Source: Cynocephalus volans
Lineage: Eukaryota; Chordata; Mammalia; Dermoptera; Cynocephalidae
Reading direction: 5' to 3'
Length of the DNA: 64,000 bases
Assembly (NCBI RefSeq): GCF_027409185.1
Contig: NC_084472.1
Location: forward strand, 21,004,524-21,068,523
The translations under genes were made by a program, and so were the position numbers. Numbering within the stretch: position 1 is the first letter of the stretch; each line of letters starts with the position of its first letter. The notes beneath the pieces are model-generated. The model saw only the letters and a list, made by a program, of their open reading frames with translations, was not told the DNA's origin and searched no databases. Below are positions 10,971 through 22,320 of this stretch, in pieces.

Positions 10971-11517
10971 GTGCATGGTCTTTGAACTTACTGGGAACAA
11001 GAAGACCTTGGCTTACGTGTCATCAGCCTTTTCCTTAAAGCAGCTGAGGTCAGGGTGGACAGAGAAAGGGAGCAGTGCAGGTGGAGAGAGAGAGCGGTCG
11101 TGGGCCAACAGTGAGGCCTCGCATTCGTCCTCACTTCTGAGCGGCCTTTTGCTCCCAGCTCAGCTGAACAATCTTGTAACGTTTTTGGCCCACTTGGAGC
11201 TCTACATACGCATTGCTGGCACCATTCATTTCAGGTTTAGGGACTCCTGGCTCAGCAGCTGCAGCCACATTCCTTTTGCCTGGGGCCGGGCTTTGCTGCG
11301 CCATGAAGAAGAGCAGCAACCATGGCACCATTCGGAGCTTCCTCAGTCCCACCTCTCTCTGCTCATCTTCTAAGTGTTCACTAATATCTCTTACTCCCCA
11401 CTTGCCTTCCACTTTGGTGAGAGCATTCTACCAGATCTCAGGGAGTCCTCTCATCTCCCCGAACATACCCTGCAGGTCCTTTTTCCCCTTCCAGCATCCC
11501 ATTGTCATCACCAATAC
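10971..11517 (-). other. Internal ERV sequence of the leader/gag position, unrecognised
   Basis: Between the protease remnant and the 5' LTR this interval should hold gag and the leader. I see no gag motif. Open frames on both strands (up to 166 codons) have no recognisable domain. The sequence just left of 11518, read on the minus strand, begins ttggtgatgac, which could be a decayed tRNA primer-binding site; the tRNA is uncertain. Confidence 0.35.
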
Positions 11518-11952
11518 TGTCAAGACATGTGAAGAGTCTGACAAGCACTTGCAAGCTGACATGTTGGCCTCCCAGAGTTTCAGAGATGTTGGCAGAAGAC
11601 ACAAGACTTCCGGGCCAGAGACAAAGGACTGTGTTACTCACAGCACGGCATCAGTGTATTTGTGTCAGTTCCCTTTGCCGTCAAGTCTTGTGAAGATGAT
11701 GGGATGGCCCTGAATGGATGCTTGTACACACAGTAGGTTGTATTACAGAAAAGGACTCTGGGATTAAGGAGCCCAAATCTTTTATAATGGATAGTAAGCA
11801 GGCCTACAATTTGCAGCATAGGGAGATGCCATCTTTTTCTTCCAAGGCTCTTTGCCTTTGAACAAATAGTTCAGAACAAAGGACAGCCAGTGTCATGTTT
11901 GCAAGATGTGCAGAAATGCAAGAGATCCGTGGTGAATTGAATCCCAGTAACA
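11518..11952 (-). repeat. 5' LTR of the 8.7-12.0 kb ERV
   Basis: Homologous to 8712-9197 in the same orientation; begins tgtcaag and ends ...agtaaca. Many substitutions and indels separate the pair. Confidence 0.72.
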
Positions 11953-12015
11953 ACTAATAATTGTTAACAGAAAGAACTTGTTGAATTAATGAATGCATGA
12001 ATAATCCAGGCCCAG

Positions 12016-12110
12016 GTTCAAACCTTGGCTCTATTCTTAACATCTTTACAACCTTGGGAGTGATTGAATTTTGGTTTCCCCATATATAAAATAATATATT
12101 AATAATATAT
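12016..12110 (+). mobile_element. MIR SINE fragment
   Basis: It carries the MIR core in plus orientation: ggttcaaaccttggctct, caaccttgggagtga and a tttccccatatataaaata-like block. Confidence 0.6.
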
Positions 12111-12129
12111 TATTATGCATAATAATAAT

Positions 12130-12360
12130 AACAACCAACTCTTTTCTGAGAGCTTTCTATATGCCAAGCACCAGTCTAAGTGCTTTTCACATATTATCTC
12201 ATTTAATTCTTATGATCATCCCAGGAAATAGAGGCAACAATTTTTTTTCATTTTACTAATAAGGAGATGGGGCATGGATGTGCTTTACTTGTCAATGTCA
12301 CACAGCTGAAGCCAGGATTTGAATCCATGCAGTCCACTCCAGTTTCAGTGGTTTTAAGTA
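12130..12360 (-). mobile_element. MIR SINE
   Basis: Reverse-orientation MIR: tatgccaagcaccagtctaag, tctcatttaattcttatgatc, a ttttactaataaggagatgg-like block, gtcacacagctgaag and aggatttgaatccatgcagtc. Confidence 0.82.
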
Positions 12361-13789
12361 CAGCTCTCTGTTCCTGATATGAGACCTAATAGCAATATCT
12401 GCCTCAACTGGGACTGAAGGACTTGTCGGGTGCTTAATAAAGGACAGCCTTTTTCTTCTTACAGTTGCTTAACTAAAACTAGAAAAAACCCTCAACTTCT
12501 TGGAATCTTCTTTTTAAAAAATGGTCATTATTACTTTACCAAGTAAGAGTGGAAAAATATGTTTTCCCCAGATTAAAAGGGAGAAATTCTGATCAGTGGG
12601 TACAGAGTGGTGATAGAGATTAGCATGACAGAATTAAACCCAGCCTGGCCAGATTGAGGAGGAAGAGCCACCCACAATGGTGCCGGGCCCCCCAGGTGTC
12701 TGTGAAAAGCTGTAGAACTGCACACTTTGGTCCTGAAATATTTCTTCCTTCATCAGCTCCAGATGAACCAACCCACAGGGAGAGCAGCCTGAAAGAACTG
12801 CCTGGGACATATTCAGAGAACTAACAATGGGGCCCCTAATTCGAAGCAGCCTAGAACAAGTGGAATCCCTTTGTGTCCTTGTCTGGGTGTTGCAGTTGTG
12901 GTTATCTGAGCTGCCTACTATCATCACCGTTTGCAAAAGTCCTGGCCTGGGGCTCTGCTACATCTCCAAAAAAGAAAAAAGTATCTTGTGGTTTTAAAAG
13001 AGGCTTGGCCAAAAATGTAACTTTTTAAAGTCTATACATTTAGTGAATGTATAACAACTAAATCTGAAACATATTTAATGGAAATATTTTATGTGTCATT
13101 AATTCTCTTGGAGGCTAATTTATGCATCCCTCCATACGGTTGGCATTTAATAGGTATTGACGTCACCCTGCTTAGAATCATTTCAAACAGACACTTGGGA
13201 AAAATGAATAAAATGACATTTGATGGATTTTATGATCCGATTATTCATTCCCAAGGCATGTATTTTCTTTATAATTATGCACTTTTTAGATAAATATGAA
13301 AGATTTTGGTGAGGATTTAGTAATTTTTGAGTTCTCATCACATTTACTTGGCAATGGCCCCTGCCGGGACAAAGGTACTTTATTAAATAAAGTTGCTGTT
13401 AATCGGTCTGGAGTGAAAGGTAGATAAAGAAGAAACAAGTTTCACTCTTCCCATAATGCTCTCAATTTACAGGTCCTGAGAACACAAATCCCCAACTAGA
13501 AATAACGAATGGAAGACTCTGTTGTACTTGTCACTACCCAAGAGAGCTCGAATCAGTCAAAGCCTGAGGAATCATGTTGAGTTTGAGCTCAGAACAGCAC
13601 TTTTTGTCTTATTCTTTGTGTCTTATTTCTTTACCTGCATAGATCCCCTTCCTCAAGGGTTGGTTCCTCAAGGGCCATATCCATATCTAAATCGTTTTGC
13701 ATTCTAGTGTCTAGAACAGATGAAGCTCACAAGAATGTTCTCTCTATTAGTTCTGGCCACCTTCTTGCCCTGCCACATACATTACTTTT
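12361..13789. other. Unassigned non-coding stretch
   Basis: No supported gene or nameable repeat. 13050-13420 is AT-rich with several TAATT and ATTA motifs, and no repeat signature was noticed there. Confidence 0.4.
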
Positions 13790-13965
13790 GCTAAAAGTGT
13801 ACATGCAAGTTGTATCACGTGTGCCCCTGGTTGTTTGCTCATGCTGTCCTGTCTGCCTGCAATGCTTTACTCCCCGTATGTATCTTGAGTCCTACTTGTC
13901 TTCAAGAACTCAGCTGAAAAAAGAGCTGCAGAGGCAGTGGCCTAACCCAGAGGAGTCTTGATATA
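13790..13965 (+). mobile_element. L2 LINE 3' fragment
   Basis: It contains the L2 blocks gctcatgctgtcctgtctgcc and tgcaatgctttactcc, then a cctacttgtcttcaagaactcagct-like block. It is short and diverged. Confidence 0.6.
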
Positions 13966-14999
13966 GCAGACTCAAAAAAATGAGTGTCTCATCTGATCTA
14001 CATGTCTATCTCTCTATCTCAGGCTCTGCAAGCTTGATTATTGTGAGTGTGCCCCTGAGTCATCTATCTGTTCTCCAGGCATTAGCAAAATTTCTGACAA
14101 CTAAGTCCTGGATGGTGGTGCATTCTCCTGCTCTGTGGTGACTTGTCTGGGTGACCAGCTGGCCTTGTCCTTGTGCCAGCCCTGTACATAATGATGTGGT
14201 GTGCATTCTTATTAATGGATCTACAATAGTGTCTATCTCATGAACAGAAAGAAAATGGTTGAACAAAATACATAAAATGAAATATTAGAAAATAAAAAAT
14301 CTGCAGAGAGAATGCCCATCTGTTTTTTGGGAATTGGTTGGAGGTTAGGCAACATTACAGAGCACTTTTTAAAAACTGAATTGCTAAATGATTGATAAAT
14401 GTTCATCAATGTGTTGCAGGTCATTAACATGTGCTGATGGGTAATTACCAAATCAGCGATCCACAGGTGATGCAAATGTCAAATTAGGATACCAGTTCTC
14501 TCTTCCAACTCTCAGCTGGAATCTCAGTGTCTGGAATGTGAAAGAATCAGGACAATGAAAAGGGAGGGGTTTTGTGAGGTGGATTTACATGGAGCTGCAG
14601 GTGCGCTGTGCGTCTCACAGCCTCCCTCAAAGGGAAGGGTGGGTGCATCTACCTCCTGACCCCAAGAGGATGAGGAGATGTCAGTGGGACCTCTCAGCAT
14701 GGACACGGTTTCCTGAAGCTGCTCGACCCAAAGGGTGGGGATCTGCCTCACTGCTGAGAAAGTCAAGCTGGAGGGACTGGGAAGCATGAGAGTTGGCTGC
14801 GCCTGGGAGGTCACAGCATTCTCTCCCTGACAGCAAGTGCAAAGGGCAAGTGGCTGCACTGGGATTGGCCTGCACATCCCCAATTTGTTGGGGCAAATTT
14901 CCTATATTTCCCATTAGCGGGAGGAAAGCCATTTGGAAAGAGAGCCTACCTGGAGCTGCTCTCTTATTGTTTGTTTGCTGTGCTTTTCCTGTGTAAACT
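13966..14999. other. Unassigned non-coding stretch
   Basis: No gene or nameable repeat. The overlapping open frames at 14524-14996 on both strands have no domain I recognise. Confidence 0.4.
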
Positions 15000-16560
15000 T
15001 TTTATTGAAAACAGCACATGCACATTCATATATATGTACAATAAAGCACACAGACATTTTAAATTACCAAACATTTAAACATACATAAAATCAGCTTTGT
15101 AAAAATGCACAGTTCTATGTTTTAATATGTACAGGTTTATGTAACCATCACCACAATCAGCACACAGAACGGTTCTACCACCCACAAAATTCCCTTCCGC
15201 CATCTTTCTGTTTTCAAATCCTTCCTTGACTCCTACCTCCTGGCAGTCACCGATCTTTTCTCCAACATTATAGTTTTGCCTTTTCCAGATTGTCATATAA
15301 ATGGAATCGCACAGAATGTAACCTTTTGAGTCTGGCTTCTTTTTCTTAACATATTGCCCTTGAGATTTATTCATGTTTTTGTGCACATTGGGAGTTCGTC
15401 CCTTTTTATTACTGAGGAATGTTCCATTGTACGCATGTACACAGCTTATTCAGCCACCTGTTGAAGGACATTTGGGTTGTTTGTACTTTTTTGCAGTTAT
15501 GAATAGAGTGTACAAGTTTTTGTATGAACATTCACTTTCATTTCTCCAGGGTAAATGCCTCAGTGCGGATTGCTGGGTCTTATGGTAAGTGCATTTTAAC
15601 TTTATAAGAAACTGCCAAATTGTTTTCTAGAATGGCTGTACTATTTTGCATTCCCACCAGCAACATATGAGAGTTCTGGTTTTTCCATATCCTCATCAAC
15701 TCTTGGTATAATCTTTTTGTTTGTTTATTATTTTAGACATGGTAATAGAGGTGTAGTGTTATCCTGCTGTGGTTTTAATTTGCATTTCTGGAATAGTTAA
15801 TGATGCTGAGCATACTTTCATGTGCTTATTGGTCATCCATGTATCTTTGGTGAAAGGCCTGTGTAAATAATTTGCTCATTTGTGTGAGTGTATGTGTTGT
15901 TGTTGTTTCTTTTCTATTGTTGAGTTCTGAGAGTTCTTTATATATTCTAATACAAGTCCTTTGTAAGATATGTGATTTGTGAATATTATCTTCCATTAAG
16001 TAGCTTATCTTTTCATTCTTTTGACAGTGTTTTTCAGAGAACAAAAATTTTTGTATTTGATGAAGCTAAATTTGTCCACCTTTTCTTTCATGGATCATGC
16101 TTTTAGTATCCTATCTAACAATTCCTTGCATGACCCAAGGGTTGCTACAATTTTTATCTATGTTTTCTTTTGCAAGTTCTATAGTTTTACATTTTACATT
16201 TAGATCTGTGATCTAAATTTTTGTTTAAGTTGTAAGGTACAGGTCAAGGTTCATTTTGTCACATATGGATTCCAACTGTTTCAACATCATTTTTTGAAAA
16301 AAAGACTGCTTTCTTCAATGAGTTGTCTTTTCACCTTTGTCAAAAATCAATTGGCCATAGTTGTGTGGGTCTATTCATAGACTTTCTATTCTCTTCCATT
16401 GATTCATGTGTCTATCCCTTCACCAGTACAGCACTGTCTTGATGATTTTTTGCTTTAAAGTAAGTCCTAAAATAGGTTAGTGTGTGTACTCCTACTTTGA
16501 TCTTTTTCAAAATTGTTTTGTTTAGTTAGCTGCTTTCCCATTTTTATATAAGTACACAGG
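15000..16560 (-). mobile_element. Old L1 fragment, antisense (3' UTR to ORF2)
   Basis: The plus strand reads as reverse-complement L1: cattcccaccagcaacatatg, ttgctgggtcttatggtaag-like, gttctttatatattctaatac and aatcaattggccatagttgtg. These are the antisense forms of the ORF2 C-terminal half and the 3' region. The order runs from the 3' end on the left to upstream ORF2 on the right. It is broken by many stops and indels, consistent with an old mammalian L1M subfamily. Confidence 0.85.
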
Positions 16561-16569
16561 TCTTAAGTG

Positions 16570-18910
16570 TACTCATTGCTGAACTTTAAAAAAAAGTGAA
16601 CCATCTCATGTGATTACCATCCAGATCAGCACTGAGTATTACCAGCATCCCACAAGTTTCCTTCATGAAACAAGCTCCCCTTCCCAGTTATCACCTACCC
16701 ACTGCTCATGACCCTCCTCTGCTGGTAGAAACCAATAATTCTGAATTCTACCACTAAGGATTATTTTTGTCTGTTTTTGAAATTTATGTAAATGAAATTA
16801 TGCAATACGTACTCTTGGATATCCGAGAGATAAGATGTCTCTGAGATTTATCCTCTCCACTGCTTGCAGTAGTAGTTTGTTTTCTTTCTTTCTTTCTTTC
16901 TTTCTTTTTTTTTTGTGACCGGCCGCACCAAGTGCACCGACCATCCCTATATAGGATCCGAACCTGCGGCTGGAGCGCTGCTGCGCTCCCAGCGCTGCAC
17001 TCTCCCGAGTGCACCACGGGGCCGGCCCATAGTTTGTTTTCAATGCTGAAAATGTATTAATTTTTAATAACATGCCTTGATTTATGTACCTATTTTGTTT
17101 TAATAAGAAATTTGGGTAGTTTCCAGTTTTGGGCTATTAGAAATATTGCTCTAGGATGTATTTTTATGCAGGTTGGTGAAGATATACATACATTTCTGTT
17201 GGGTTATCTAGGAGTGGAATTGCTGGCTCATAGAACATGCTTATGTTTAGCCTTAGTACATATCACCAGTTTTCCCAGGTGGGTGTAGTAATTTACACTC
17301 CTATGAACAATGAATGGGAGTTTCAGTTGCTCCACATCTTTGCCAATATATGATATTGTCTGTTACTTTCTTTGTTTCTGTTTTTGTTTTTCATCATTTC
17401 GGTGGCTGCGTTGTGGTATCTCATTGTGATTTTAATTTGCAGTTCCTGATGACTAATGAAGTTGAATATGTCCATTGCCCATTTGGATATTGTCTATTGT
17501 GAAGTACCTGTTCAAGTCTTTTGCCCATTTAAAGAATTCAGATGTCTGTCTTTTTTCTTTATATGAGTCCCTTGTTAGATATATGCGTTGGAAATATATA
17601 CTCATGCTTTGTACTCTATTAATGGTGTCTTTTAATAAGCAAAAGTTTTATGCTAATAAAATCCAATGCAGCAATTATTTCCTGTGTAGTTAGTGTTTTC
17701 CTGTGTGTCCAGTTTAATAAACCTTTGTTTATCCTCGGGTTGGAAAGATATTGTCTTGTGTTTATCTCTTAGAAACTTCATTGCTTTTTATTTTGCATTT
17801 TAGATCTATCATCCATCTGGAATTGGTTTTGGGGTATGGATTGAGGTTCATTTTATTCTCATATAGAAATTCAATTACCCAGCACCCTTTATTGAATAGA
17901 CCATCCCTTCCCCACTGGATCGAAAAGGGCACTTGTCATAAATCACGTGACTGTGTAAGTGTGGGCCAGTTTCTTAACTTTCTATTTGTCCCTTTGGTCT
18001 CATTGTCAATCCTTGCAGCAATACTAGTCTGTTTTAATTACTGTAGCTTTGTAATAAAACTTGATATCTGATAAGATAAGTCCTTCAACCTTGTTCTTCC
18101 TCAAGACTGTCTTTATTATTCTTGATTTTTTGCATTTCATATAAATTTAATTTCCATAAAAATTGCTGAAATTTTTATTGTAATTGCATTGAAACTGTAA
18201 ATCAATTTGAGGAGAATTGACATCTTTATAATATTGAGTTTTCCAATTAATGAACATATGTATCTCTCCATTTATTTATTCTTGAATTCTCTCAGGAATA
18301 TTTTATAGTGTGTACATAGTTTTGTATATCTTTTATTACATTTTTCCCCAAGTGGTTAGCTTTTTTATGTTTTTATAAATGGTATTTTAATAATGCAATT
18401 GTTTGTTAGTAGCATATAGAAATACATTTGATTTTTGTTTATTGTATTTACAGCAACCTTGCTAAATTCACTTGATAATTCTAATAGAATTTTTTAAAAT
18501 CATGAATTTGTGTTGAATTTCTGAATTTATTGAAATGAACACAAGCTTTTTAACCTTTATTTTTATAATGTAGAAAACTAAACCAATCTCAGCCCCCCTT
18601 GCTCGTGATACACTATCCTTTTAAAATATTGGTGGAATATACTTTCCAAGTTTAAATTTAGGACTTTTATATCTATGTTCATGAGAGATATTGTCATTTA
18701 ATTTTTCCTTCTTGTATTGTCCTGTCAAATTTTGGTATAAGTATTACAATGGCCTCATATAATGAGTTAAAAGTATTATTTTTAAATTTTTATTCTCTGT
18801 AAGATTTTCTGTAAGATCAGTGTTATCCATTGCTCAATTTTTGGAAGAAAATGCTGGTGAAATCATCTGTTCTTGAATTTATATTGTAGGAACTTTTTTT
18901 TTTTTATATC
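16570..18910 (-). mobile_element. Second old L1 fragment, antisense
   Basis: A new antisense L1 copy begins near 16570 with 3' UTR-like sequence, then repeats the ORF2 C-terminal blocks already seen in the neighbouring copy (ggagtggaattgctggctca, tctattgtgaagtacctgttc-like, gttagatatatgcgttgg). It continues into the region opposite the reverse transcriptase. The repetition of the same ORF2 segment shows two insertions, not one. A tRNA SINE (16885-17029) sits inside it, and it resumes at about 19566 after an unrelated insert. Confidence 0.82.
16885..17029 (-). mobile_element. tRNA-derived SINE (CYN-like, monomer)
   Basis: Read on the minus strand it starts ggccggccccgtggtgcac, has an A-box-like block (gtggtgcactcgggagagtg) and a good B box (ggttcggatcc), and ends in an A-rich (AAAG)n tail. 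Perfect duplications tagtttgttttc flank it (16873-16884 and 17030-17041). RNA polymerase III would transcribe such an element and L1 proteins would move it. The family call (colugo CYN) is from memory of its tRNA-Ile origin. Confidence 0.85.
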
Positions 18911-18914
18911 AGTG

Positions 18915-19565
18915 CATCAGTCAGTCTGGTCAGGAGACAGACACCACACAGTAATTTGAAAAGGGAAGATTTAATATAAAGAATTATTAACCACTTACAG
19001 AGTTTTGGCTATAAAGAAGGAATAAAAGAGAACTCTAAAGAATACTGTGAGACTGAAGCAGAGTACCCATGGCAGGAACAGACTTGGAAGTGGGGTGTCT
19101 CTTCCCTTCATCTGGGATGCAGATTTTGTTGAAGAAGGTATGGCTGCAGCCCACTGGATACTGGAGAAATTTATTGGGGTTTTGTGGGCCACAGCCAGTG
19201 GACCGAGGCCAGCAGGCATAGAATCATGGGTTAGGAATGGCACACTGGAAGCTTCTAGCTGACTAACTAGCAGACCAAGGCTGGCATGTGGGAAAGTTGA
19301 AGAAGGAAACCCCTTGGTGGCATGCTGGCAGGCTGAGGCTGATGGGCAGGGATCTGAGGGCCAGGACTAGCAAGTTGGAAGGAGAATGCCATTCAGTGTC
19401 CTGCCTGCTGATGGTCATGTGCACCAGAGGTGCAAACTGAGAAGAGCATGCTAGAACCAGGGAGAAAGGGTGCTTCCCCTCCAGGGTCCTTCCAGCACCC
19501 TCTGCAAAGGAGAAGTCTTCCAGAATCACAAGCAAAGCAATGAAGGGTAGATTTGGAGTGAAGAG
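18915..19565. mobile_element. Unassigned LTR-like insert within old L1
   Basis: The antisense L1 at 16570-18910 breaks off in a T-run and resumes at about 19566 in the expected continuation (ctattcagattttctagttc). The 650 bp between is not L1. Its left end, tgcatcagtcagtctggtcagg and then a ttaatataaagaattatt-like block, resembles the ends of some ERVL/MaLR LTRs seen in reverse, but I cannot name the family or fix exact ends. Confidence 0.5.
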
Positions 19566-20095
19566 ATAATAGGACTATTCAGATTTTCTAGTTCTCATGC
19601 CAGCTTTGATAAATAGTGTTCTTCATGCTATTTTTCCATTTCATCTAAATTTTCAAATTTGGAGTCATAAATTTGTTTATAATAACCTCTTATTATCTTT
19701 AAATATCTCTGGGATCTGTAGTCACAGAATTTTAGCGTTAGGAATATATTTCTCATTCTCTTTTTTTCTCAGTCTTACTAAGTATTTACTCATTTTATTA
19801 ATATTTTCAAAAATTCATTTTGTTGCTTTGATAATTTTCTCTATTATATGTTTCTTTCCTATTTTAATAATTTCTGCTTTTATCTTTATTTTTGTCCCAC
19901 CTACTTTCTCCTTTCTTTTGGCTTAATTTGCAGCTCTTTTACTAACTTCTTGACTGCATGCATGCCTTATGGATTTTAAGCCTTTTTTCCTTTCCAATTT
20001 ATGCATTTAAGGCTACACACTTCCCTCTAGCACACTTTTACTTTACATCCAATAACGTGTTTCCACCTGGGACCATTTTCTTTCTGCCTTAATTT
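19566..20095 (-). mobile_element. Continuation of the antisense old L1 (ORF2 N-terminal half)
   Basis: The plus strand shows the antisense of the region between endonuclease and reverse transcriptase: actcattttattaatatttt, tttgcagctcttttactaac and a cacttccctctagcacactttt-like block. It fits directly upstream (in ORF2 terms) of the part left of the 650-bp insert. Confidence 0.72.
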
Positions 20096-21300
20096 TTTTT
20101 TTAAGTTTGTTTCTGCTGGTTACAATGTCTTCAAGTGTTTATTTGTTTGAAAATGCCTCTATTTAGCCTTTATTTTTGAAAGCTATTTTCCTTGTGTCCA
20201 CAATTTTAGGTTGGTAATAATTTTCTTTTAGCTCTTTAAGGCATTATTCTATTGTCTTTCACTTCATAGTTTTTATTGAAAAGTCAGCCATAATTTTATT
20301 GTTGCTCCCTTGAAAGTCATCTGTTTTCTCTGTCTGTTTATAAGATACTCTTTTTAGTCTTTATGGGTTTGTTTTATCTGTATTTATTCTGCTTGGAATT
20401 CATAGAGTTCCTTTCATTTATTAATATCTTTTCGTGTGTTTAGGAAAATTCTCAGAGTATCTCTTGTTCGATTATTTCTCTCCTTTCTTTTTAAGACTAA
20501 AATTACACTTATAAAAGTCATTTTCATCATGTTTCATATCTCTCTTAAGCTCTTTTCTGTGTTTTCTATTCTTTTATTTCTCTAAGGAAATATCGATCTG
20601 AATGTTTTCTACTGATCTCTCTTCCACATCACTAATCTTCTCTTCTGCAATGTCTAATGTGCTTTTAAGCCTAACTATTGAATTTTTTATTTTAGTGTTG
20701 TATTATTAAACTCTGTTTTCTAATCGATTTTTCAAATAGATTTCAGTCTGGTGAAATTGCTCACATTTTTCCTATTTTGATTATGTTCTTTATAGTTATT
20801 TAAAATTCCATGTCCAATAATTCAAATATTCACTTCAAGTCTGTTTCTAAAGTCTGATTTTTTTTTTTTTAAATGGTTGGCTTTTGGTCATTTGATCTTA
20901 CATTCTGGTATGCTCTGTAAATTTTACCTAATGGTAGACATTATCTGTGAAAAATTATAGATGCTGTGGATGACATTTCTCTGCAGAGAGGATTTAATTT
21001 TCTTCTGACAGGCAGATAGACCACAGAAAGATTATCTTGATCCATTGGACTTGAGTTTCAGATACTACATGAGGGCTTGTGAGAACTGGCCTATTTTAGG
21101 TTTGTCTTTATTCCTAGAATCTTTCTCTTCAAGGATCTCAAGGGCAAGCCTGGTATGTTTATTAGGGATTCTCTTTCTTGGCAGGCATTGAACTTCAGAT
21201 TTTGTCTTCCCAGCACCATGAGACTACTGAAATGTCTGCTCAGATTTTCAGCTTCTTAGCAGCTGCTTTTTGCTTGTTTTTTTGGCAACTTGCCTCACAC
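20096..21300 (-). mobile_element. Old L1M/HAL1-like fragment, antisense non-coding 3' region
   Basis: It shares blocks with 56800-58210: a ctattttccttgtgtccac-like block, a cattattctattgtctttcac-like block, gaaaagtcagccataatttta and a ttctgcttggaattcatagag-like block. I recognise these as antisense sequence from the 3' part of old L1 elements. The boundaries are approximate. Confidence 0.55.
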
Positions 21301-22262
21301 ATGTGTAGCTAAAAGTTGGAATACACCTCAAGGAAAAATTGCACACATAATACCCACTTTACATCTCTGCAGTTAGCTTTCCTTTCAGCTCATGACTCCT
21401 CCAGTTGCAGCAGCCTTGGTAGTCCTGCACACTGATTTTCGACTCCCCTGCCAGTAAGACTGTTAAAAGTCGTGGCTACTGATCTTTGTTCAGCATCTCT
21501 GTTCATAAAGCAAATTGGCAAATGCCCCAAGGGGGGCCAGTAGCAACTAGTGTTGTGCTCATTTCTATTTGTTTCACTTTTTTCCAGCATTTTGGTCTTT
21601 CAAGAATGAGGGACACTTGGGAGGTACAGTGGAACTCCCACAGGAAAGAGTTTGCATAGAATAGACTGCAAGAAAACCAGGGGATGGTGGTGAGAATGGG
21701 AGTGGAAAACAGAAGAAAAATTTCTAGAATCACAGATGTTGTAGTTAGATGAAGCTCAGCAAGGGAGCCTCAGGTAAACCCGCAAAAATGCCCATGAGAG
21801 AGAATCAGCTTTAAACTTCTGCTAGGCCCAAAGAGCAAGAAACTATCTCAGGGCATTACTGGTTTAAGTAGAGAAAAGGCTTTCTTATTTCCTTTTCTCT
21901 TCTCTCTTCCCACACTCCCACCTATTCTGGATTATTAACAGCAAATGGATAATGCAGAAAGGATGAGGAAAAATAAGGAGGACCCAATCCTTTCCTCCCA
22001 CTAAGAGCTCAGCCTGCAGCGTGTTTGTGTCAAGAGCAAAATGCAATGTCATGGATTTACCTACATTCTTCAGAAATCCACAAGGTTTTGCCAGCCCCAT
22101 TTCCAATGGATAAACACCTGTATCACAGAAGCTTGGGTTCCAGTGAGCTCTATACGGTAGCTGCATAGGGGTTCTTGGAATGCAGTTTGAAAGGCAGAAT
22201 GGATTTGAAGGCTGAAAGCCCAATCCCCCTGAAGAGGAACTCTGAAGAGTGGAATTGAGCCC
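21301..22262. other. Unassigned non-coding stretch
   Basis: No supported gene or repeat. Confidence 0.4.
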
Positions 22263-22320
22263 AATATGCTGATATATATATATATATATATATACATAAA
22301 TATATATATATATATATATT
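22263..22320. repeat. (TA)n microsatellite
   Basis: Two TA runs separated by acataaa. Confidence 0.95.

Larger units (their letters stand above)
8712..11952 (-). mobile_element. Degraded endogenous retrovirus, both LTRs present
   Basis: Two related LTRs in the same orientation (8712-9197 and 11518-11952) enclose 2.3 kb of internal sequence. Minus-strand remnants lie in retroviral order: protease near 10960-10870, RNase H and integrase zinc finger at 10640-10011, and an envelope membrane anchor near 9395-9323. RT and most of gag and integrase are missing, so internal deletions have occurred. The LTRs differ at many positions, so the insertion is old. The presence of env sequence argues against ERVL. 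Class I or an ERV3-like group is possible; I cannot assign it. No matching 5-bp duplication was found. Confidence 0.8.

Noticed and set aside
15000..20095. A single long antisense L1
   Set aside because: The ORF2 C-terminal blocks appear twice (15000-16560 and 16570-18910), so at least two insertions are present.
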